DNA of 64,000 nucleotides from Heterotrichella gracilis (taxonomy: Eukaryota; Sar; Xanthophyceae; Tribonematales; Xanthonemataceae), in NCBI GenBank assembly GCA_032358255.1, contig JAULBX010017414.1, forward strand, positions 24,500-88,499, written 5' to 3'. Position numbers and translations under genes: made by a program. This document shows, one piece after another, positions 50,201 to 62,200 of this stretch; within the stretch, counting starts at the first letter, position 1, and each line of letters opens with the position of its first letter. The notes beneath the pieces were generated by a model. It did no database searches, had not been told where the DNA came from, and worked only from the letters and a program-made list of their open reading frames with translations.

Positions 50201-53200
50201 ATTGATGCATTCGAGTACACGCCAAAGCCAGAGTTTGAAGGTGGGTGGGGGGCAGGGAGTAGGGCTTAGGGTGGGGGGGAGAATGTTGGCTGGCAGTATA
50301 TGAGTAGGGCTTAAAGTGGGGGGATTCGTGTGGCTGACGGTGTTCAATATTATATGCATCTCCAGCTGAAAAGCAGGATGCATGTTGGCTGACTGTGCCA
50401 CCATCCCATATTGTCTGTGGCCCAAAGCCCTGGGCAAATCGGCATCCTGCATCACTGACCATCCCGCGGCATGGCCACCCTCCCATCGCCACCCTCCACA
50501 GCCACCCTGGAATCCCTCCACACCCATCCTCCCCCCACCCACCTCAGCACCCGCCGTCAGTGGTCACTGATCGCCTTTGACAGGCAAGTTCAAAGGCGGT
50601 TTAAATTTGAATCTGAATCCAAATCGTTGCCACCCGCAGGCCCCTTCACTGTGTTCAACGAGGCGGATGAGAAGGCCACGCTGCAGCGCTGGTTTGACCA
50701 CATGCGCCAGGCCAAACCCGCCATCTACGTGACCTACAACGGGGACTACTTTGACTGGCCGTTCATAGAGACGCGGGCCGCCAAGCACGGGCTGGACATG
50801 CATGAGCAGATCTCGTTCAGGTGGGTGGGTGGTGGGATGGGGTGGGGGTAGGGGCTGCTGGTACTCAGTTGTATGGTGTGGTGGACATACACGAGCAGAT
50901 CTCGTTCAGGTGGGTGGGTGGTGGGGTATGTTGGATGTGCATGCGCCGATACCGTCCTGTTCGGGGTATGGGGGTGTATGTACGTGGTTTGGTGTGGAGG
51001 GAGGTGGCAGTTGGCTGTGTACAAGTGCAGTGCAGTTATCATTCAGGTTGGATTGGGTGGTGGTGGTAATTGTAACCTCCCCAAGAAGATCCTCGCGTTA
51101 CCCACTCAGTTTGACCTGCATTCCACGGCCACCAGCAATTTCGCAAGTCCCTGACACCCCCAACGCCAACTCTACATTCTCCAGTCCTTCTCCTCCCTGG
51201 GTGCAACCCTAACCCTGAACCCTACCCAAGCCCCTGGCAATCACCGCCCCTTCCCTCCCTCCGCAGGTGTAATCAAAAGACCAATGAGACGCTGTCCAAG
51301 GCTGCTGTGCACATGGACTGCCTGCACTGGGTGAACAGGGACTCATACCTGCCGCAGGGGAGCAGGGGGCTAAAGGTGGGTGGTGGTGGTGGTGGTGGAT
51401 GGCCATCATGTGATGTGTCTGCAACAAGGGGGTGCAAGTGAGGGGGTGGGTTGGGGTGGCGGTGTCATGGTGTCATGTGTTGGTGGTGCATGGGAAACCT
51501 GTGATCTGAGTTTAAGTTTGACTATTCACCTGTGGCTGGGGACATGTTAAATGGCATGCAGGCTCCAGGTCGAGTATTTAATCAAGTAAACTCCATTGTT
51601 TGAACTATACTGCATTGAAATGAACGTACATTTCCTTAAATTTCAAAAAATACCGCCGCGGCACGCCGGGACATGAAATCCACTATTCTGAAATGATACC
51701 CTTCAATCCCCAGGCGGTGACCAAGTCCAAGCTGGGATACGACCCCGTGGAGGTGAACCCCGAGGACATGCTGCGCCTGGCCCAGGAGGACCCCCAGACC
51801 ATGTCTGCATACTCGGTGTCAGATGCGGTGGCCACCTATTACCTCTACATGACCTACATCCACCCCTTCATTTTCTCGCTGTCCACTATCATTCCCATGC
51901 CGCCGGATGAGGTGCTGCGCAAGGGGTCGGGCACGCTGTGCGAGGTGCTGCTCATGGTGGAGGCGTACAAGGTAGGTTTTAGGGTTTGGGTAGGGTGAAT
52001 GAGGGTTTGGGTAGGGTTTCCAACGAGGTGCTGCGCAAGGGCAGTGGCACGCTGTGCGAGGTGCTGCTCATGGTGGAGGCATACAAGGTAGGATTTAGGG
52101 TTTGGTAGGGCTGAATGAGGGTTTGGGTAGGGTTATGACGGGGTGCTGCGCAAAGGGTCGGGCACGCTGTGCGAGGTGCTGCTCATGGTGGAGGCGTACA
52201 ACGTGGGTTTAGGGTTTTTGGAGAGGCTTTTATTGGAGGGTCGGGATGTCTGTCCGACATGCTCCTGCCACGACAGTGGCCTGCGAGATAGGGTTTGGTT
52301 GTGAACACACAAGGTGCTGCAAGGGGTCGGGCATGCTGCGAGTGGTGCTGCCCATGGTAGAGGTCTGTAAGGTCAGGATGGTCTGGGTAGGGATTGCAAC
52401 ACATGGGGCAGACACTGCACCCTACATCCTGTCCTGAACCCCAACTCTTACCCGTCCAGGCTGGCATTGTTGCCCCCAACAAGCACATCAGCGCCGAGGA
52501 GACCCTGTACAAGGGCCACCTGCTGGAGAGCGAGACCTACATCGGTGGCAAAGTGGAGGCAATCGAGTCTGGCGTGTTCAGGGCGGACCTGCCGCTGCGG
52601 TTCAAGTGCAAGCCACAGGCATACCAGGTGAGTGCTATTTCTTTTCCTTCAGCGCAAATTCTTTCTTTCGACAATACTTGGCACATCAGACATACTTGCT
52701 GGATTACATGCATTCCAGGGTACAGCCAGATCAGCAGTCTGTTTTACATGCCTTATCAGACATAATGGCCACACGTGTACACATTTTGCCGTCTTGACAC
52801 CAATTGCCACATTTTATACAGCCTGACCCATTTTACACAAAAAAACTTGCTGCATATGATGCAGCGTGACCCTGCAACACTGAAATGGTGCCCCGCTTGA
52901 CGCCACGTGTGCCACCTCCCAGGGCCTGATCGACCAGCTTGACGCCGACCTACGCTATGCCATCGAGGTGGAGGGCAAGATGGCACTGGAGGACATTGAA
53001 AACTACCAGAAGGTGGGGGGAAGGGGGGTTGGAAAACGGGGAGGGAATGTATTGCTGGGCGTTATAGGGGAAGAGATGTGGGGTATAGGGTGTGACCAGA
53101 GAAATTGGGGTTGATGAGAATGGTGAGGTTGATGGCTGTCCTACCCTGTAGGGATTTGAGAGTACATCTACAAATAGGATAAGAGCGCATGTATTGGTTG

Positions 53201-56200
53201 ATCGCACCATTCCCGCAGCCTCGCAATGCGAATTAGCCACCCACCCTCCAGGCACACATTCCCACTCCCACCACCCCAGGTTCGCGACTCCATCTGCGCC
53301 TCCCTCGCCTCACTGCGCGACACCCCCCACCGCGAGGAGCCCCCCCTCATCTACCATCTGGACGTGGCGGCAATGTACCCAAACATCATCCTCACAAACA
53401 GGTGCGGTTGTGCGCACTGCTGGCCAGCCATGACTGTGATGCCAGTTCCACTTCGTTCTTCACCGTTTCCCCCTCTTGGCTGGTGACATATGCGCGTCAT
53501 TTTGGACCCTTTTCCCCCTCACCTTGTGTCCTCCCTGACAACCCACACCCACTCCGACCAACCCCACCCCGACCCCCACTCCCCACACCAGGCTGCAGCC
53601 CTCCGCATTGTGACACCCTGAAAAAAAAACTAAAAATGTAGTGAAGTATTTACATTTACATGTTGTTACTTTTTTTAATACTTATCATAGAACAAACAAA
53701 TTGCCACCAAATTTAATCAATTTATAGCTAATTCATCAACATCCTTCCACCCCACCCGCAGGCTGCAGCCCCCTGCCATCGTGACTGAGCGTGACTGCGC
53801 CGCCTGCGACTTCAACCACCCCGGCAAGACCTGCCTGCGCAGCATGGAGTGGGTGTGGAGGGGGGAGAACTACGTGGCATCGGCTGCGGAGTACCACTCG
53901 CTCAAGGCACAGGTGGGGGGCGGGAGTTATATCTTTTCAGTAGAAAACTAGGATACGCACCTTGACTACATGCACCTTAACTTCACATGTACTATTAGTT
54001 GGTTGGAAGGAAAGACTATAAATGGCATCCAGATCTTTAAGAGCTAGATTACAGTCAGATTTTCAGTCAGAAAACAGGATTACGCTAATTAGCTGATTAT
54101 GTCTGTACTGGGAACCATTCTCATCAGTCCCCTTTCCTCCCCGTTTCAGCTTGAGCTTGAGCCCTTCCCTGGCGAGGCCCCTGGGGATCCCCCGCGCACT
54201 TTCCAGCAGCTGCCCAAGGAGGAGGCGGACAAGGCGCTCAAGGAGAGGCTCAAGAAGTACTGCCAAAAGGTAGGGGTTGCAACCCCGTGGACAGGGGTTT
54301 GATAGGGTTCGGGAGGGTTTTGAGATGGTTTGTAGGGTAATCAGGTGGAGTGCCGAACTGGCAAGGCGCTCAAGGAGCAGCTCAAAAATACTGCCAGAAG
54401 GTGGGGGTTGGGCAGGGTTTGGTAGGGATTCAAGAGTGGTTTGTGGGGTGCTTGGTGCCAAGCGGTCAAGATGTTCAAGAAGTGGCCCAAGAAGAACTGC
54501 CAAAAGGTGACTGGGTTGGGTAGGGTTTTGCTAGGGTGTTGGTAGGGTGGAGTGCCGGCAGACAAGGCGCTCAAGGACAGGCTTAAGAAGTACTGTCAAG
54601 ATGTGGGTTTGGACAGGGCTTCATAAGGTGGGTTGCGTTAGGGTTTTGACAGGGTTTAAAGGGTTTTGAGGTGGAGTAAAGAGTGGGCAGGGCGTTCTAG
54701 AAGTCAGAGTGTTGCGCTGGGCTAATATATAATTCCCAGTCTTCGATGATGGATGATGGTGGTGCTGAACAACCCCTTATTCTTGGTGGCATGCATACAA
54801 CATTGGCACCACTCAATCTTCACTAAATCTACACCCCCCACCCATCACCACTACCCACCACCTCTGCAGGTGTACAAGCGGGTGCTTGACAAGCCCGTGA
54901 GTGAGAAGCGCGTGGCTGGGGTGTGCATGCGTGAGAACCCATTCTACGTGGACACGGTGCTTGCCTTCAGGGACAGGCGGTACGAGTACAAGGGGCTCAA
55001 CAAGAAGTGGAAGGGAAAGCTGGACGAGGCAAAGGTGGGGAGGAAACAGACATGTGTAGGATGTAGGGTGTAGGGTGTAGGGTGTAGGGGTGGGCGTACA
55101 GAGGTGGTGGTGGGGATGGTCTCCTTTTCTCGTGCATAGTATTATCGCGCCCTATCCTTTGTCCAGTTTTTTGTACCTGTCTGACCAATTGATGCACAGA
55201 AGTGGTTACATTACGAAAACTTCAATGAGAAGTCTCGTCCCTCCCCTACCCCTTGACCCTAATACCCCCTCGTAGGCCCCTTGCCACCCAGAAAGCCCCT
55301 GACCTGTGCGTGCGTACCATGCGCCATCACTTGAACATTTCATCAACTTCTGCACGCTACATGCAGAGTAACCGCAGAAACAATGCTCTGCATCCCCCTA
55401 CTATGCACCCCCGACCCGCAACCTCCCCTCCCGCAGGCCTCCGGCAACCCCCTTGCCATCCAGGAAGCTGCCGACCTGTGCGTGGTGTACAACTTCAATA
55501 CACACCATACCTTGAAAAGCTACATTACGCTTCCAAATTGGCACGTGACATGCTGGAAAACTGTGAGTCAATACTCTGCAGCCCCTACTGACACCCCTAA
55601 CCTGAATTCTCCCCCTCCCGCAGGCCTCTGGCAACCCCCTCGCCATCCAGGAGGCAGCCGACCTGTGCGTGGTGTACGACAGCCTGCAGCTTGCGCACAA
55701 GTGCATCCTCAACTCCTTCTACGGATACGTCATGCGCAGGGGGGCAAGGTGGTATTCGATGGAGATGGCGGGGGTGGTCACATACACAGGGGCGCAGATC
55801 ATCCAGGTGGGTTTTAGGGTTTTAGGGTTTTAGGGTTTCATCTGGGAGGGTCGTCCACGTGTGGATGCTAGTAGGCACACACGGAAGGGTTGTGCATCAC
55901 GTGATTGTGGCCCTTGTCCTACGGTGCGTCCATGGCCTTTGAGATGCAGGATTGAGCTGAATGTGATGCAACCATTTATTCATATGAACTCCTAATCCTT
56001 ATGCATGCATGCTTTCCATGACCACCAATCTGATCAATACACTCGCTTCCCACAACCACCATATCCTGCCCAGACATGCTCTCAATGAATCATTACCCCC
56101 CTACCCCCCACTGCAGCGCGCCTGCGGCCTGGTTGAGCAGCTAGGCAAGCCCCTGGAGCTGGACACTGACGGGATCTGGTGCTGCCTGCCCGCGTCATTC

Positions 56201-59200
56201 CCGGAAAACTTCAAGGTGGGAAATTCGGGGTTTGTTAAAGGGTTTTTGGGACCTGGTGCTGCCTGCCAGCGTCATTCTCAGGGAACAGTAGGGTTGATGC
56301 TCATGTGATCAGGAAAGTCGTTCTCAACCACACCCTACTTGCAATTCAAGGAAATCCAGCGCTGGGTTTCACTCCCCTTTGGGCGCGTTCCCTTGTTCCC
56401 TTCGCACCATAGCATCCCATCCCACCCACCCCCACACGCACCTGATCCCCATCCACTCCACTCACCTCCCGCAGTTCAAGAACCGCAGCGGCAAGGAGCT
56501 CAATGCCAGCTACCCCAGCATGTATACCCATGTTCTCACCCCATGTTCCCACCCCCGCGCAGTTCAAGAACCGCAGCGGCAAGGAGCTCAAGGTGAGCTA
56601 CCCCTGCGTGATGCTCAACGTCATGCTGGCAAAGCAAAATGCAAACGACCAGTACCAGACGCTGGTGGACCCCGTGAGGCACACCTATGCAACAGAGTCA
56701 AGGATGTCCATCGAGTTTGAGGTGGATGGGCCATACAAGGTGCGCGTGGTTGGGTGATTATTCTAGAGACTTGTTTGGGGTGTTTACCTAGACAGTGAAC
56801 CGTAGGCCTTGACCCCTAGACCCTGGCGGATATGCTGTTAGTGTAAAATGTTCAATTGAGGTTTTGTGAGATGGCATGCCCCGTATCAACGACCTTCAAT
56901 ACTCCCTAGTATTAAAGGATTTAGGGTCGTAATGTCTAGGGTATCCCACACCGCCCACCAGAAACCCTAATACCTACAGCCCAAACCCTAAACCCTAAAC
57001 CCTACACCCCCAGGCCATGGTCCTTCCTGCGGCCCGCGAGGTGGGCAAGACCATCAACAAGCGATACGGGGTTTCCAACTTTGACGGCTCACTCGCGGAG
57101 CTCAAGAGCTTTGAGCTCAAACACGCGCTGCCCTAAAACACCCAACCCCTAAAACCCTAAGACTCCAAATTGCCAAAACCTCTCTTTTGAAATTGCCTTT
57201 TCCCAGGCCATGGTCCTTCCTGCGGCCCGCGAGGAGGGCAAGACCATCAAGAAGCGATACGCGGTGTTCAATTTCGACGGCTCCCTGGCCGAGCTCAAGG
57301 GCTTTGAGCTCAAGCGGCGCGGCGAGCTCAAGCTGATCAAGGTGTTCCAAGGGGAGGTGTTTGAGAAGTTCCTGGCGGGGGACACGCTGGCGGAGTGCTA
57401 CGATGCAGTGGCCGCGGTGGCAAACAGGTGGCTGGATATGCTGGACAGCAGGGTGAGAATGTATTAAAAACCCTAAACCCTACACCATCCCGCCTGTAGC
57501 GGTGGAAGTACAGAGGTGGTCGTCTTTGAGGCCCCTCGTTCTGACCCAAAATTACCCTGGCCTTTCAACACCCTCTTGGGAACCCCCAGGACGACAATCT
57601 TACTGCCAATCGTGCTCATTTGGAAATCCCTAGACCCTAAACCCTCCTGTAGGGCGACGACCTGACCGACTCGGAGCTCATCGCGCTCATCTCCGAGTCG
57701 AGCGTGATGAGCAAGACCCTGGAGGAGTATGAGGGGAGGAAATCGTCGCCGCTCACCACCGCAAGGAGGCTGGCGCAGTTCCTGGGTAAGGGTTTTGCTG
57801 CAAGGGTTTGGTGTAGGGTGTAGGGTTTAGGGTTTAGTGTTTGGGTACCCCTGTGCAAGGAGACTGGCGCAGTTCCTGGGTACATCGTTCTATATGTGCG
57901 CACGTACATGTGTGCATGGGTCCCTTGTAAAGAAGATTGTGCACCAGTCTGAGGGGGTAGGTATGCACATCATCGCCAAAGGTGACCCCCCCAAAAAAAC
58001 TAAACCTGGCCTAAACACTAACCCATCACCCCAGGTGACGAGCGGCTGAAGGACAAGGGCCTGGTGTGTAACTACATCATTGCCCGACGGCCCGAGAGCC
58101 AGCCCACCAGTGAGCGCGCCATACCCACAGCCATCTTTGCAACAGAGCCCTCAGTGGCTCGGACCTACTTGCGGAGGTGGTGCGGTGGGGAGGTGGGAGG
58201 CGGAGGTGCGTGGGGTGGGGAGGGGTGGGTGCTTTGGAAGTGGGGGTGTGGCAGGGGGTAATGCTGCATGAGCAAAAGCCCTTGCTTTCCCATGGCACAT
58301 GTGCAAGGCCCCTTCAGCATTTCCCACCAGTGCCAAGGCCTGCAATGTGAATTTGCACAAAGATGTGGTACCCTGCCTCTTTCCAAATTTTCCAGCGCCC
58401 ACTGACGTAGTAATCCCCATCCCCAGAGGATCCCAGCCAGATGCCCAACGTGCGCAACATAGTGGACTGGGACTACTACCGGGAGCGCCTGGGATCGGCG
58501 ATTCAGAAGATCATCACCATCCCCGCGGCCATGCAGCGCATCCCCAACCCAGTGCCACGTGTCAAGCACCCAGACTGGCTGTACAAGCAGGTACGGGGTA
58601 AAGAAAGCCTGAACCCTAATATCCTAACTTTGCGTGAAGAAAGCCTTAACCCTAATATCCGCCTGCCATGGGTCATGCACCCAACTTTGCGCCCATGTGT
58701 GAAGCACCCAGACTGGCTGCGCAAGCAGGTAAAGAAAGAGGGTGAACAACCCTAGAATTGTAACCTGAACCTTCTACCCAATGGCCTGCAAATTGCTTGT
58801 ACAGCCACCAACGACATCCAAATGTCTTCCCTGAAGGTCGGGAGAAGAACGATCCCTCCAGCAGCAGAAGCTGACCAGCAGTATTCCAGGAGTACTTGCA
58901 ATTTATTTATAATGTCCCTAAAAATGTTGAAATCCCCCTTTTCCCAGGTGCGCGAGAAGAACGACCCGTTCCAGCAGCAGAAGCTGACCAGCATAATGCC
59001 AGAAAGATTCTTAGTTTCCCTGAAATTTCCCTGAAATGTCAAATCCCCCCTTTCCCAGGTGCGGGAGAAGAACGACCCCTTCCAGCAGCAGAAGCTGACC
59101 AGCATGTTTGCAAAGGCAAGCGCTGCAGGGGACGGGGGGCGGAGGGAGCAAGGGGGCGAAGAGGAAGACGCGGAGGAGGGAGGGGAGGAAGAGGCGGGGG

Positions 59201-62200
59201 CCAGCCCTGGGGCGGCGGCTGCTGCCGCACTGGACATTGAGGTGGGAATTGGGGGGAATTGTCTGCATTTGTGGTTTGTGTTTTTTGGTGTAGGCAGTTA
59301 TCACTGCATCTCTTGTGCATTGCCATCGGGCGGTCGATGCATCTTGAACCTGAAACAGAATTGGGCTAAAGGCGCCTGGCTCTTTGACGCATACCAAGGC
59401 ATGCTGACCTGGATGCACGCTGCCCATACTCCCCCTTTGGGTTTTCCTATTTTGCTAATATCTCCCCTTTGTATGGCAGGACATGGCGACAGGTGGCGGC
59501 GGGGCACGGCCGCCCCTCGCACCCAGGGGCAAGGCGCGAAAGGGGGCGGCGCGCGCAATGGCACCCCCACAGGAGAACCCTGGGGATGGCCAGGGTCCAT
59601 CTTCATCCCCGGGACAGGATCAGGAGAACGCTGGGGATTTGCACAATCGCGGGGGCGCCCCGCCCACCCCTGAGCAGCCCTGCAATGACAGGTGCGCGCA
59701 GTAGGGTTTTAGGGTTTAGGGCTTGGGATGTTATGGTAGCAGAAAGTACCGCTGCACTTGTGAAATGCTACAATGTATTCTCCCTGTGATGAATATTGGT
59801 CAGTAAGCCCCTTATTAACCATATAGTGGCAGACAAACACACCGCCGCCACCTCTTGCGCCTTGAACCTTTGCCAAAACCCTATCCCAACCCCCCTCGTC
59901 CCACACCGCACCCACCCCACCCCACCTGCCTTTATGTACTCATGCCTACAATGATCCCTCAACAGGGGCGAGGAGTTTGGGCGGTGGCTGGCTACCCAGA
60001 AGCGCAAGTGGCGGTCCAAGCGGGAGTCGCGCAAGTGCCAGCGCCTGGAGGAAGCAAAGAAAAAGAAACGGGAGGAGCGGGGGGGGGCTGTGCCGCTTGC
60101 ACCCCACATCCAGCCAGGTAGGGGGCACAAATGCGTACATGCCGTGTATGGTCTGGCTTTTCTCTTTGCACCAAATGTGACAATGAATTAGGGTTGATCT
60201 TGTCGCCACCAAAGTTTGGGATGAAGCAGGTACCAGGCTTCTTTCCCGCAAGTTTCTGCCACAAAACGTGAAGAGAGGAAGGTGATAGCCATGGCAATGT
60301 GTGCGAATTTATCTTTTGCTGACCCTGGGCTCAAATTCGCAGGGGCCAATGTGGGCGCCTTCTTCCGGCAGCAGGGCGCCAGCGCCACCCACGCGCATTG
60401 GCAGATAGTGCAGCTGGCACCCACAAACACCCCGGGGATGTTCAAGGTACGCACTGCAATTTGGACGTGTAATATGGTGTGCGGTTAATGCACTGTGAAA
60501 GAATTGGTCATGCCATGAAATCCACAAGAGCGCATCCATGCGGCCTGATTAATCAAATGACCACAAAATGGAGTACGGTGCCACATACCTGTCACGATGC
60601 CAATCAAGGGTCGCCGCTTCATGCACATGCGCATGCGCATCGCCCGCGCACCCGCCTCACCCCCACCCTCACCCCCACCCCTGCAGCTGTGGGCGCTTGT
60701 GGATGGGCGCATGTACGGCGTGTCCCTGCATGTGCCCCGCACCTACTACGTCAACCACAGACTGGCGCCTGAGGAGGTGGAGGGGGCCGGGTGGGGGCGC
60801 AAGGTGGTGCGCACGCTGTATGGCCCACAGCCAGCGGTCAATCTGTATGAGGTGAGTGGATGGGAATGTGTCAACATTTATGCTGCAACCGAAGCAAACT
60901 ACAACTGACGATGATTTGGCTTTTAACTGAACAGTCACAGATTATGTAGCAAGCATACTGTACTACGCCCTCAACAATAAATTTGAGGCCGGTTTGGGTT
61001 TCTGAAAAGATGGGGTGAAAGCCCCTGTTAATCAGAATAAGCAAATGATCAAAATTTAGAAGAATAAGTTGGCCTCAACCCTAACTCTTGAACCCTGCCT
61101 TTGCACAGGTTGTTATGAACGAGAAGCAACTGCAGCGCGAAGAATCCACCACTGCCAAAACCCTCCCCAAACCCTCATACCCCACACCCGAAACCCTAAA
61201 TCCAACCCTCTACAGGCTGTTGTGGGCGAGGAGCAGCTGCAGCGCGACGCATCCACCACTGGCAAAACCCTCCCCAAACCCTAATTCCCCACGCCCAAAA
61301 CCCTCCCTGAACCCTAAACCCTACTTCTCAACCCTCCACAGGTGGTTGTGGACGAGGAGCAGCTGCAGCGCGACGCCTCCACCACCGCGCTGCGCCTCAC
61401 CACCCCCGACGTGCTGGGCGTGTTTGAGGACAGGCTGCCCCTGGCGCTCTCCGCAGCCCTCCACATGGGCTGCGTGGCCTCGGTCGCCCCCGACTTCCGC
61501 CACAAATCCATGTCTGACACCTTCGAACTGGGTGAGCTCGTGATGAAAACCACCACCGAGTGCGGGTATTTGGGCGAGGAAGGGGGGCCGGAGGGGCTGG
61601 GGCGGCTTCGCCACGTGGCGGTGTACCACTCGATGGACGCGGGGGGGGCTGCAAGGGGGATGGCGGGGGTGTGGGTGCCGATGGACGGGCGGGTGCTGGT
61701 GGTGGTGGTGAATGGGGCTGCCAGGGGGGCGAGGGAGGTGACCGAGGGGGGGCTGGGGAGGAGCTGGCAGGAGGCGCACAGGCAGGAGGTGCTGCTATAC
61801 CCTAAACCCTTGACCTAAGCTAGACCCTACAGCACGAACCCTATAGGACCCTAAGCGAGACCCAAGTTCTGAAGACCACAATGCGAACAAGCCCTGCGCC
61901 TCCACCTGTCTGTGTTTTGAGCCATGTAGTGTGCACCATTTCTGACCTTGCTTATATAGCGCGAAAGGTCTGTGCACAGAAATCCCCGCTCACTGTGCGC
62001 CTTTCAACCTCTGCAGGACCCTGTGGAGGAACTCGGGTTTCTAGGTTGACGTGATGGACACGCGCACATGAAATGCACTAGATCCTACGCATTTTAGAAA
62101 CCCCTGCTCACGGCATGCCCATTCCCCGCCGCAGGGTTCCGAGCAGATCCCTGAGGTTGTGTATGACATTGTGTATGTGCGCACATGGGAGCAGGCAGCG

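Noticed and set aside
61789-62134. An extra polymerase epsilon exon between exons 29 and 30
   Set aside because: No open, phase-compatible segment with good splice sites was visible, and the direct join gives a protein order similar to known polymerase epsilon.
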